Below, one piece after another: positions 36,721 to 44,912 of a stretch of 64,000 nucleotides of DNA. Below the pieces are notes generated by a model. It was not told the origin of the DNA, did not search any database, and saw only the letters and a list, made by a program, of their open reading frames with translations. Made by a program: the position numbers and the translations under genes. Source of the stretch: Thermomicrobiales bacterium (lineage in GTDB: Bacteria > Chloroflexota > Chloroflexia > Thermomicrobiales > UBA6265); the NCBI GenBank assembly GCA_030447415.1, contig JAUJOZ010000004.1, positions 124,001 to 188,000 on the forward strand, written 5' to 3'. Positions within the stretch are counted from its first letter, which is position 1, and each line of letters begins with the position of its first letter.

Positions 36721-36925
36721 GCCTCCGACCCCTCCCGCTCCGATTCCCTCGGCACCTGTTTGAGCGTGGCGCCATCCCGGCGTGATTTCGCTCGTCCTCG
36801 CGCCCCGAGTATAGCCGAGCCACCGCCCGTCGCTGGCCCGCGGTGGGTGGCGAGCGACCGCCGAGCGACTCACCGGCACGAGTCGGGGAGATATCAAACC
36901 CGGAATTGATTTATTGAACATGATC

Positions 36926-36954
36926 TTGACAAATATCAATATCGGGAGTATCGT
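36926..36954 (+). promoter_or_regulatory. promoter of the DUF2089 module with flanking inverted repeat
   Basis: TTGACA (36926-36931), 17-base spacer, TATCGT (36949-36954) in an AT-rich island. ATTGAT at 36905 and ATCAAT at 36936 flank the -35 box as an inverted repeat, and ATATCAA occurs twice. This is a plausible operator for the DUF2089 regulator. Confidence 0.55.
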
Positions 36955-37033
36955 GCAACCCGTGGTGGCCGCCCGGCGCACGGCCCGAGTCCGGAGCAGA
37001 ACGGCCGATTTAGCCCCCGCAGGAGACGCCATC

Positions 37034-37462
37034 GTGACGATCCCCACGGTCATCGGTCGCTGTCCCGTCTGCGCCGGGGAGCTGACCGTTACCCGCCTCC
37101 ACTGTCAGGCGTGTGACACGGCACTGGAAGGACGCTTCCGGCTCGGTCGCTTCCAGCGGCTGTCAGCCGAGCAGCTCGCCTTTCTGGAGGTCTTCGTCAA
37201 GAACCGCGGCATCATCAAGGACGTCGAGGCCGAGCTCGGCATTTCCTACCCGACCGTGCGCGCCCGCCTCGACGAGGCCCTGCGGGCAATGGGATTCGCT
37301 GTCGGACTGGACGAGGCGCCCCGCGCCCGTCAGGTCCAGGCCCAGGCGCGCGAGGAGCGCCGACGCATCCTCGAAGACCTGCGCGAGAAGCGGATCACCG
37401 CCGACGAGGCCCACCAGCGCCTGACCGCCTTGACCGAGCGCGGCGACCGCGCCAGCGCCTGA
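37034..37462 (+). CDS. DUF2089 zinc-ribbon/HTH regulator
   Basis: A 142-aa protein. The zinc ribbon is CPVCAGELTVTRLHCQACD. Next comes a DUF2089 helix-turn-helix (LSAEQLAFLEVFVKNRGIIK, ISYPTVRARLDEALRAMGF). The C-terminal helical hairpin (RRRILEDLREKRITADEAHQ) is of the SHOCT-like kind. GTG at 37034 is chosen from AGGAG 9 bases upstream. It heads a three-gene unit and probably regulates it. Confidence 0.85.
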   Translation: MTIPTVIGRCPVCAGELTVTRLHCQACDTALEGRFRLGRFQRLSAEQLAFLEVFVKNRGIIKDVEAELGISYPTVRARLDEALRAMGFAVGLDEAPRARQVQAQAREERRRILEDLREKRITADEAHQRLTALTERGDRASA

Positions 37463-37498
37463 CCCGATCCCGCCGCCCCAGCGGAAGGAGTCCCGCCG

Positions 37499-37945
37499 AT
37501 GGTCAATCCATTGCCCCTTCGTCCTCAACGCCGCTCCGCCGACGCCTCTGCCCGGGAGGAGCGGCTCGAGGTCCTGCGCATGCTCGAGTCGGGCGCTATC
37601 ACCGCCGACGATGCGGACCGCCTCCTGGATGCCCTCGACCGCGCCGCCTCGCCGCCGCCCCCGCCGCCCCCGCCGCCCCCCCTCCCCGACGACCCGTCGC
37701 AGCCCGGCGGGCCGGCGCGTCAGGTCCGGATCCGCGTCAGCGATGGCGACTCCGGACGCAGTCGGGTCAACCTCATCCTCCCGCTCGGGGCGATCGACGC
37801 CGGCCTGGGCATCGCCGCCCGCTTCGCCCCCGACTACTTCGATGATCCGGAAGCCCTGCGCAAGGCCATTTTCTCCGCCGGTCGCGGCCCCCTGATTGAC
37901 GTCGAGGGCGACGACGGCGAGCGCGTCGAGGTCATCGTCGAGTAG
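37499..37945 (+). CDS. SHOCT-like domain protein with polyproline linker
   Basis: A 148-aa protein. N-terminal helical hairpin EERLEVLRMLESGAITADDA (about residues 20-45) is followed by a run of ten prolines. A C-terminal alpha/beta segment follows (VNLILPLGAIDAGLGIAARF). The hairpin matches the C-termini of the genes on both sides. ATG at 37499 with GGAAGGAG upstream, 36 bases after the DUF2089 gene. Function unknown. Confidence 0.75.
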   Translation: MVNPLPLRPQRRSADASAREERLEVLRMLESGAITADDADRLLDALDRAASPPPPPPPPPPLPDDPSQPGGPARQVRIRVSDGDSGRSRVNLILPLGAIDAGLGIAARFAPDYFDDPEALRKAIFSAGRGPLIDVEGDDGERVEVIVE

Positions 37946-37980
37946 GCCAGGGCGCGCCAACGCGGCGATCGGAGGGAGTC

Positions 37981-39477
37981 ATGGACTTGGATAACCAGCC
38001 AGCAACGGGAGGAAGCCTGATGACGCGCAGAGGCGACGAGCACGGGTGGAACGGGGGACCTGACCGGACCGAGAGCCGCATCCCGCTCTCGCCCGGAAGC
38101 CCGCTCGAGCTCATGGTGCGAAACCCGAACGGCGACGTCACGGTGCGCGCCACTGACCAAGCCGATGTCCTGGTCCGCGCGGTCAAGCACGGCCACCCCG
38201 GCTCGCGCCGCTACGACGAGGCTCAGTTGGCGATCGAGGTGCACAACAACCGGGTCGACGTCCGGCCACGCCTGCCGAACGCCGCGGGCTGGGGTGAGAT
38301 CGACCTCGGGCGCGGCCTCTTCGGGCGGGGCGACGAGCCGGACCCCGGTCCCCGCCCCAAAAAGGGATTCAACCTCGGCATCCTGCGCTTCGGCGGCGAC
38401 GAGGTCCGCTACGATCTTGAGATCGAGATTCCCCGGGCGGTCCCCGGGGTGCCGGCCGGCGCCACCGTCGAGGTTCGCACCGCCTCCGGTGACGTGCTAG
38501 TCGAGGACGTTGTCGGCCGAGTCAACCTGACGACGGCCTCCGGCGACGCACGGCTGCGCGGTGCCGGAGACGACCTGTCGATCCACACGGCGAGCGGCGA
38601 CGTCGCGGTCGAGCGCCCGCGAGGGCACCTGATAGTACGAACGGCCAGTGGTGACGTGCGGGTGGCGGAAGCCAGGTTGGAGCGATTCGCGCTCACCTCC
38701 GCCAGCGGCGATGTCGACCTCGACACCGCGTTGACCGGCGGCGGACCGTATCGCGTCGAGAGCGTGAGCGGGGACGTCCGCCTGGGGCTCGCCTTGCCGC
38801 CCGCGGCCGGTCCCGAGGCTGGCGCCGGCGGCGCGACGGTGACCTTCCGCACGGTGTCCGGCGATGCCTCGGCCGATCCCGGGTTGCACAAGGCTGGGCG
38901 CCGCACCTGGCACGTTGGCGCGCCCGGCGGTGGGACCGAGGTTGCGGTGAAGACCGTCAGCGGCGACCTGCAGCTGCGCCCCCGAGCCTGGGTTGGACCC
39001 GCCGCCTCAGGCCCGGTCGTGGCGGCCCCTCCCCAGGCGGCGCCTCCCGATCTATCCACCCCGACCACGCCGCCCACCGCGCCCATGGCTCCCGCCGCAC
39101 CAATGGCACCGAGGGCCCCTATGGCACCGAGCGCTCCGATGGCCCCGCGGGCTCCGATGGCCCCCAGCGCCCCGATGGCGCCCATGGCTCCCAGGGTGCC
39201 CACTGCGTCGTCCCAACCGTCCCCAGCGGTAAGGATGGAGCCGGCCGAGACAGGAGAGGCGGCCCCCGGCGCCGTTCCAGAACCTTCCCGTTCGGCGGCC
39301 GAAGCACCGTCCGCCACCGAGAGCGCGCCCCCGCCGGTACCTCCGGTTGGTGAGACCGACCGCCTGGCGGTGCTCCAGGCGCTGGAGCGCGGCGAGATCG
39401 ACGTCGACCAGGCGCTGAACTGGCTCGACGCCGATCCGGATCAGGAGCGCGACCCGGAGCCGGCGCCAGAACCGTAG
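37981..39477 (+). CDS. DUF4097 beta-strand repeat protein with APMAP linker
   Basis: A 498-aa protein with no signal peptide. Residues about 40-340 form a DUF4097-type right-handed beta fold with repeated strands VEVRTASGDV, VNLTTASGDA, LIVRTASGDV and VAVKTVSGDL. Six APMAPx hexapeptides and a Pro/Ala-rich linker follow. The C-terminus (DRLAVLQALERGEIDVDQAL) repeats the SHOCT-like hairpin of the two upstream genes. ATG at 37981 with GGAGGGAG. The stop of the previous gene is 35 bases away. Confidence 0.85.
   Translation: MDLDNQPATGGSLMTRRGDEHGWNGGPDRTESRIPLSPGSPLELMVRNPNGDVTVRATDQADVLVRAVKHGHPGSRRYDEAQLAIEVHNNRVDVRPRLPNAAGWGEIDLGRGLFGRGDEPDPGPRPKKGFNLGILRFGGDEVRYDLEIEIPRAVPGVPAGATVEVRTASGDVLVEDVVGRVNLTTASGDARLRGAGDDLSIHTASGDVAVERPRGHLIVRTASGDVRVAEARLERFALTSASGDVDLDTALTGGGPYRVESVSGDVRLGLALPPAAGPEAGAGGATVTFRTVSGDASADPGLHKAGRRTWHVGAPGGGTEVAVKTVSGDLQLRPRAWVGPAASGPVVAAPPQAAPPDLSTPTTPPTAPMAPAAPMAPRAPMAPSAPMAPRAPMAPSAPMAPMAPRVPTASSQPSPAVRMEPAETGEAAPGAVPEPSRSAAEAPSATESAPPPVPPVGETDRLAVLQALERGEIDVDQALNWLDADPDQERDPEPAPEP
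39079..39186 (+). repeat. in-frame 18-bp repeats coding APMAPx
   Basis: Six consecutive copies of an 18-base unit encode APMAPA, APMAPR, APMAPS and so on inside the DUF4097 gene. The DNA is imperfect but the protein pattern is exact, so selection acts at protein level or the expansion is recent. Confidence 0.85.
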
Positions 39478-39556
39478 TCCCCATCGCTCGATCGCTTCCC
39501 ACAGACGTTCGTCGTGTGCCTGCCGACCCTTGGGGTCGGGTGAGGAGAGAGTCGCC

Positions 39557-39802
39557 GTGGCCCTGCACCCATGGGAACTGGACGTCGAGACCAGCTACCG
39601 AATTGCCACCATCACCGCGATGCGCCGGTCGCACCCGGCCGCCGGCTCGCTGGCCGCCGGTGGGTTGCCGCTGCGGACGCGGCTCCGGCGCGGGATCGGA
39701 CACGGCCTGATCGCCGCCGGCGAGCGGCTCGCCGGTCCCGACACGACCGCCGTGCCGACCGCACTCAGCCCGCGTCGGGTGACCGCCGGTCGCGCGGGCT
39801 AG
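39557..39802 (+). CDS. small basic hypothetical protein
   Basis: An 81-aa ORF starting GTG at 39557 (GAGGAGAGA upstream). It begins VALHPWELDVETSYRIATIT and later has LRTRLRRGIGHGLIAAGERL, an amphipathic pattern. No family recognised. It lies between the DUF4097 gene and the MFS pair and may be a separate small unit. Confidence 0.5.
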   Translation: MALHPWELDVETSYRIATITAMRRSHPAAGSLAAGGLPLRTRLRRGIGHGLIAAGERLAGPDTTAVPTALSPRRVTAGRAG

Positions 39803-39869
39803 CGGCGGGAGTCGGAATGCACCGCGTTCGCCGCGCTTGGCCTCGCGCCCGACGAGGATCGCCATCCCA

Positions 39870-41144
39870 ATGGAGATGACGGTCACCGCCGTGGCGCGCC
39901 CAACTCGAACGCCGGTGATCGCCCTGCTCGGGCCGAACGCCGTCTCCCTCGCTGGTAACGTGCTGGCCGCGCTCGCCATTCCCTGGTTTGTGCTCGAAAC
40001 GACCGGCAGCGCGGCCCGGACCGGGCTGGTCGGGTTCTTCACGATCGTCCCGACCGTGCTCGCGGCCTTCTTCGGCGGGGGATTGGTCGACCGCCTTGGC
40101 GCCAGGCGGACCAGCATCCTCGCCGACCTTCTCAGCGGCGTCACCGTCGCGCTCGTGCCGCTGCTGCACCAGACGGTGGGGCTCCCATTCGCCGGCCTGC
40201 TCGGACTGGTCTTTCTCGGTGCCCTCTTCGACGCCCCGGGCGGGACGGCTCGAACGGTCCTCTTCCCGGACGTCGTCGAGCGCGCGGGGATGCGCCTGGA
40301 ACGGGGCAACGCCACGTACCAGGCGATCCAGCGCTTCTCACAGCTCCTCGGCCCGGTTTTGGCTGGCCTCCTCATCGCCGGATTCGGCGCGAGCAACGCC
40401 CTCTGGGTCGACGCCGCGAGCTTCGCGGTCTCGGCGGGGCTCGTGGCAATGGCGGTGCCGGCCCGAGTATCGACCGGTCCGGCTCAGGTCCGGGGCCGCT
40501 ACCTGGACGAGATCCGGGCGGGATGGAGCTTTCTGCGGAGCGACCGCCTCGTGCGGACGCTCGTCGGCGCGATCGCCGTCACGAACTTGCTCGACGCGGC
40601 CGTCACCGCGGTCGTCCTGCCGGTCTACGTCAGAGACGCCTACGGCAGCGCCCGGGCGTTGGGACTCGTCTTCGCGGCGTTCGGCGCCGGCGCGGTGGCG
40701 AGCTCACTCGCCTTCGGCGCGGTCGGCCACCGGCTGCCGCGGCGGACGACCTTCGTCCTCGCGTTCGTGGCGGTCGGGCTGCCGCTCTTGGTCCTCGTCG
40801 CGATGCCGCCGCTCGCGGTGGTCGTCGCTTCCCGCGTCGTCGTCGGCCTGGCGGCGGGGCCGATCAACCCCATCCTGATGACCGTCCTTCAGGAGCGAGT
40901 GCCCACCGAGCTGCGCGGGCGGGTCTTCGGGACGCTGACCGCCGCGGTGCTCGTCGCGGCGCCGGCCGGGGTGATCCTTGCCGGCTACGTCATCGAGGGA
41001 GTCGGTCTGCAAGCGGTCCTGGCCGTCATCGCCGCCGGCTACGTGGTGACGACGGGGTCGCTGTGGTTCAACCCGGCGGTGCGGGAGATGGACGCCCCGC
41101 GGCCGGCCCGCGAGCCGCGGCGGGAGAGCGTCGCGTGTCCATAG
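39870..41144 (+). CDS. MFS exporter (MFS_3/EntS-like), first of a tandem pair
   Basis: A 424-aa, twelve-helix major facilitator. GPNAVSLAGNVLAALAIPWF, then VDRLGARRTSILADLLSGVT (the cytoplasmic A-like motif) and VPTELRGRVFGTLTAAVLVA are typical of MFS_3 exporters. The start is uncertain: ATG at 39870 or 39876. Its stop overlaps the next gene by 10 bases. Cargo unknown. Confidence 0.85.
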   Translation: MEMTVTAVARPTRTPVIALLGPNAVSLAGNVLAALAIPWFVLETTGSAARTGLVGFFTIVPTVLAAFFGGGLVDRLGARRTSILADLLSGVTVALVPLLHQTVGLPFAGLLGLVFLGALFDAPGGTARTVLFPDVVERAGMRLERGNATYQAIQRFSQLLGPVLAGLLIAGFGASNALWVDAASFAVSAGLVAMAVPARVSTGPAQVRGRYLDEIRAGWSFLRSDRLVRTLVGAIAVTNLLDAAVTAVVLPVYVRDAYGSARALGLVFAAFGAGAVASSLAFGAVGHRLPRRTTFVLAFVAVGLPLLVLVAMPPLAVVVASRVVVGLAAGPINPILMTVLQERVPTELRGRVFGTLTAAVLVAAPAGVILAGYVIEGVGLQAVLAVIAAGYVVTTGSLWFNPAVREMDAPRPAREPRRESVACP

Positions 41145-42394
41145 GGACGGCGGAGCCGGCGACGCGCTCGGCCCGCGTGCCGGTCGTCGCCCTGCTCGGC
41201 GCGAACGCGATCTCGATGGTCGGCAACCAGCTGACCGCGCTGGCGATCCCCTGGTTCGTGCTCCAGACAACCGGGAGCGCGACCCGAACCGGTCTCGTCG
41301 CCTTCTTCACGGTGCTGCCCACCGTGCTCGCCGCCTTCCTCGGGGGCGCGGTCGCCGACCGACTCGGCCACAAGCGAACGAGCGTCCTCGCCGACGCCCT
41401 CAGCGGGACGACGGTGGCGTTTGTGCCGCTCCTCTACCACACCGTCGGGCTCCCGTTTGGGGCGCTGCTCGGCCTCGTCTTCCTCGGCGCCCTCCTCGAT
41501 ACGCCGGGCGGCACCGCGCGCGAAGCGCTGCTGCCCGACGCCGCGGGCCGAGCTGGGATCCGACTGGAGCGGGTGAATGGCACATCTCAGGCGATCCGCA
41601 GCCTGTCCGGGCTGCTCGGGCCGCCGCTCGCCGGTCTCCTCATCGTCGTCGTCGGCGCCAGCAACGTGCTCTGGCTTGACGCGGCCACCTTCGGAGTTTC
41701 CGCCGCGGTCATCGGCCTCGCGGTCACCACGCCCCGTGTCGCCGTCGGCGAGCGGGGCTCCTACCGGGACGACATCCTGGCGGGGTTGCGCTTCCTCGGT
41801 GGCGACCGCTTGCTGCGGGCGCTCGCCACCACCGCGGCGGTCCTCAACTTCCTCGGCGCGCCGCTGGCAGCGGTCGTCTTCCCGGTCTATGCCCGGGAGG
41901 TGTTCGGCCGCGATGGCGCGGGCGAGCTAGGGGTGGCGCTCGCCGGTGAAGGCATCGGTGCGCTCGTTGCGGCGCTGCTCTACGGGGCGATCGGCCACCG
42001 TCTGCCCCGACGCGCGACGCTGCTCGGCGGGTTGGTCGTCGCCAGCGTCCCGATGGGTATCCTGGCGGCGACGCCACAACTGGCGGGGACGACGGCGGCG
42101 CTAATGGTCCTCGGCCTGGCGACGGGCATGGCCAACCCCCTCCTCGGCACCGTGTTGCAGGAGCGCGTGCCACCGGAGCTGCGCGCCCGAGTCTTCGGCG
42201 CGGTGCTGGCGAGTGCCCTCGTCGCCGCCCCGCTCGGGATGCTCCTCGTTGGCTCCCTGCTCGAGGCGCTCGGCCTGCGCGCTGTCCTCCTCATCATTGC
42301 GGCCGGCTTCGGGGTGACGACGCTCTCGATGCTGGTCAACCCGGCGCTCCGGGAGATGGATCCACCCACCGCCCACGCCGCGGCCGAGGCATAG
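41135..42394 (+). CDS. MFS exporter (MFS_3/EntS-like), second of a tandem pair
   Basis: A 419-aa paralogue of the previous gene, similar throughout (GANAISMVGNQLTALAIPWF, ADRLGHKRTSVLADALSGTT, VPPELRARVFGAVLASALVA). GTG at 41135 with GGGAG upstream, overlapping the first gene by 10 bases, so translation is coupled. The tandem arrangement points to a local duplication. Confidence 0.87.
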   Translation: MSIGTAEPATRSARVPVVALLGANAISMVGNQLTALAIPWFVLQTTGSATRTGLVAFFTVLPTVLAAFLGGAVADRLGHKRTSVLADALSGTTVAFVPLLYHTVGLPFGALLGLVFLGALLDTPGGTAREALLPDAAGRAGIRLERVNGTSQAIRSLSGLLGPPLAGLLIVVVGASNVLWLDAATFGVSAAVIGLAVTTPRVAVGERGSYRDDILAGLRFLGGDRLLRALATTAAVLNFLGAPLAAVVFPVYAREVFGRDGAGELGVALAGEGIGALVAALLYGAIGHRLPRRATLLGGLVVASVPMGILAATPQLAGTTAALMVLGLATGMANPLLGTVLQERVPPELRARVFGAVLASALVAAPLGMLLVGSLLEALGLRAVLLIIAAGFGVTTLSMLVNPALREMDPPTAHAAAEA

Positions 42395-42440
42395 CTCGGT
42401 CAGGGCGCGCGCCGCGCGTCGCTGAGCACGGCAACGGCGC

Positions 42441-43081
42441 TCACGACCAACCCGGCGGAGCCATCCGTCGCTTGATGGTGCCGTCCCACTCGGCGAGCGG
42501 GGCGCAGTGCCAGTACCAGGCGAGACCAAGGCGCTCGCGATCGGCCAGGGACACGCGACGGGACGCCCACCGCAGCGCGTCCCAGGGATCGACCTCGCCC
42601 GGCGCCCACGGGAAGAGGTGCGCCAGGACCCGAGCGGTGAGGGCGGCCGGCGGCCGGAAGGATCGCCCGAGGCCCTGGGCGATGTCGGCGGTGTGGATCA
42701 GGATCTCTTCGCAGCCCATAGCCGCGGAGCCCGAGGGGTCGGCCATGCCGGCGGGATGAAAGGCACGGGTCCCGGGCGGGGCGGCGCGGACCACCTCGGC
42801 GAGGATCGCGGCGGTGCCAACGGTCGTCAACAACTCCAGCACGGAGCGGGCCGGATCGCCGTCACGGACGCGTGGCAGGCGCGCGGTTGCCCGGGTAGCA
42901 AGGTGGGCGGAGGAGAAGACGAGCGCATCCGCGACGTGGTCGAGTGTGCGCCGGCAGCTCCACTCGAGGTCGCCGGCCGGCACGTCCCAGTCTTCGTCGA
43001 GGTCTGGAAGGAGCGCCTCGCGGCAAACGGCGGCCGCGGTGAGGAGGTCGTCGGCGTCGGGTTACGGGTAGGTTGATCCAT
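42441..43081 (-). pseudogene. DinB/maleylpyruvate-isomerase-like protein, N-terminal frameshift
   Basis: The protein is a four-helix-bundle type: REALLPDLDEDWDVPAGDLE, CRRTLDHVADALVFSSAHLA and GCEEILIHTADIAQGLG fit the mycothiol-dependent isomerase/DinB superfamily. The ATG at 43081 (MDQPTR) is out of frame with the rest. Adding one C to the CCC run near 43060 gives MDQPTRNPDADDLLTAAA and one ORF of about 213 aa. Without it only a weak internal GTG at 42983 remains. Probably a read error. Confidence 0.65.
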
Positions 43082-43384
43082 GAGCGCAATACCATCGGTA
43101 GGCCCGTTGGCCGCGGTTCGTCACGCTCCACCATGATTCACCGCTTCCCGCCGGTAGGCAACGTCCCGGGGCAGGACGCTGGCGACAACCACCGTGCGTA
43201 TCGCGGGGTCACGTCGAAAACACATCGGCCAGCCCCCGGTCGTTTGCCGAGCCGGCCCCCATCACCCGCTCCAAGCTCTCGCGGCCGGCCCACCTGAGGT
43301 GATGAGCTCCCGGCGACGCCCGCGTGGCCACATCCGATAATGACGCGTAGTCGGACGCGACGTGTGTAGGGAAAGGAGGGGGCC
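43082..43384. other. intergenic region, no gene recognised
   Basis: About 300 bases between divergent genes. I see no RNA gene or repeat; the final GGAAAGGAGG is the ureohydrolase ribosome site. Confidence 0.45.
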
Positions 43385-44341
43385 GTGTCTGATCTGGTGA
43401 CGCCGGTCCCGATCGGTCGGCCGACCTTTATCGACGCGCCACGGTGCGACGACCTCCAGACACTCGACGCCGACGTCGCGATCATTGGCGTGCCCTACGG
43501 CGTCCCCTACGACATGGAAGGGGCGACCTCACCTTCTAGCACGGCGCCGGGAACGATCCGCAGCCAGTCGCTGCGCTACGGGCGGTACCTCTCGCACTAC
43601 GACGTCGACTTCGGCGGCGACCTATTTGGCGGTCGGCAGGTGAAAATCGTCGACTGCGGGGACGTGGCAATGGCGCCCGGCCGCTACGAGGAGAACAGTC
43701 GTGCTATCACCGCGGCGATCCGGGCGATCCTCGATCGCGGGGCGGTCCCCATCGTCCTCGGCGGTGACCATGCGATCCCGATCCCGGTGATGCGCGCCTA
43801 CGAGGGTAGGGGAGACCTGTGCGTGGTCCAGCTCGACGCGCACCTCGATTTCCGCGATGAAGTCAACGGCGTCCGCGAGGGACTCAGCAGCCCGATGCGG
43901 CGCGCCTCCGAGCTGCCCTGGGTGCGCGGCATGGCCCAGATCGGGCTGCGCGGCGTCGGCAGCGGGCGACAGCAGGAGTTCGACGACGCCCGAGCGTACG
44001 GGAGCGTCCTGGTCGGGGCGGAGGAGCTGCATCGGGTCGGGGTCGACGACGCGCTGCGCCGGATTCCGGCCGCAGAACGGTATTACGTCACGTTCGATGC
44101 CGATGGACTCGACCCGTCCATCGCGCCCGGCGTCGGCTACCGCGCCTTCGGTGGGCTCACCTACTACGAGGCATCCAACCTGCTCCGCGGCATCGCGGCG
44201 AAGGGCAGGGTCGTCGGCTTCGATTTCGTCGAGGTCGTGCCAAGCGCCGACGTGGCCGACCTGACGAGCCAGGCCGCGGCCCGGCTGATCCTCAACCTGA
44301 TCGGCGCCCTCGCGCGCGAAGGCCAGGTCGGCCACGGTTAG
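43385..44341 (+). CDS. agmatinase/arginase-family ureohydrolase
   Basis: A 318-aa binuclear manganese hydrolase. All metal ligands are present: GGDHAIPIPV, VVQLDAHLDFRDE and VTFDADGLDPSIAPG, with GFDFVEVVPS closing the site. It cleaves a guanidino compound to urea; agmatine is likely but guanidinobutyrate or similar is possible. GTG at 43385 with GGAAAGGAGG upstream. The ABM gene follows after 60 bases. Confidence 0.88.
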   Translation: MSDLVTPVPIGRPTFIDAPRCDDLQTLDADVAIIGVPYGVPYDMEGATSPSSTAPGTIRSQSLRYGRYLSHYDVDFGGDLFGGRQVKIVDCGDVAMAPGRYEENSRAITAAIRAILDRGAVPIVLGGDHAIPIPVMRAYEGRGDLCVVQLDAHLDFRDEVNGVREGLSSPMRRASELPWVRGMAQIGLRGVGSGRQQEFDDARAYGSVLVGAEELHRVGVDDALRRIPAAERYYVTFDADGLDPSIAPGVGYRAFGGLTYYEASNLLRGIAAKGRVVGFDFVEVVPSADVADLTSQAAARLILNLIGALAREGQVGHG

Positions 44342-44400
44342 GCCCTCCGGGACAGGACGTCGGTGGGCGGTGTCTCTGCCAATTGGGAGGCGAACGAGCA

Positions 44401-44706
44401 ATGATCGCGCGGATCTGGCGGGGCCGAACCCGGGCGTCGCAGGCGGACGCGTACCTGACGTACCTGGAAGCCACCGGACTGAAGGACTACGCCGCGACCC
44501 CGGGGAACCGGGGGGTGCGCGTCCTGCGGCGGATTGAGGGCGACGAGGCCGAGTTCCTCCTGATCACCTTTTGGGACTCGCTCGACGCCATGCGGGCGTT
44601 CGCCGGCCCGGACATCGAGACGGCCGTCTACTACCCCGAGGACGACGCCTACCTGCTCGGACGCGAGCCGACGGTGACGCACTACGAGGTGGTCGTGGAC
44701 CGCTGA
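44401..44706 (+). CDS. antibiotic biosynthesis monooxygenase (ABM) domain protein
   Basis: A 101-aa dimeric ferredoxin-like protein. IARIWRGRTRASQADAYLTY and RRIEGDEAEFLLITFWDSLD are the ABM strands. Acts on an unknown small substrate. ATG at 44401 with GGGAGG upstream; likely co-transcribed with the ureohydrolase. Confidence 0.8.
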   Translation: MIARIWRGRTRASQADAYLTYLEATGLKDYAATPGNRGVRVLRRIEGDEAEFLLITFWDSLDAMRAFAGPDIETAVYYPEDDAYLLGREPTVTHYEVVVDR

Positions 44707-44850
44707 AGCGCGCGCCTCGTGGCGTCGGGTGGTGTGTCGAGCATCGGCCCGGTGACGGCACCGGCCACGCCAACGGTGAGCCTCACCGGCAAGAGCCCCG
44801 GGGAAACGTGACCTGCCCGGCACGGACGACGCGGTCGGGGGAAACGGAAG

Positions 44851-44876
44851 AGGGGCGCCCCAAACGGGGCGCCCCT
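44851..44876. terminator. terminator-like hairpin between convergent genes
   Basis: 11-bp stem AGGGGCGCCCC / GGGGCGCCCCT with AAAC loop between the ABM gene and the convergent MMPL gene. No T-run on either side. Confidence 0.5.
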
Positions 44877-44912
44877 CGACCTGCCGAGGGATCTTCTTGG
44901 CGTGCGATCCGA

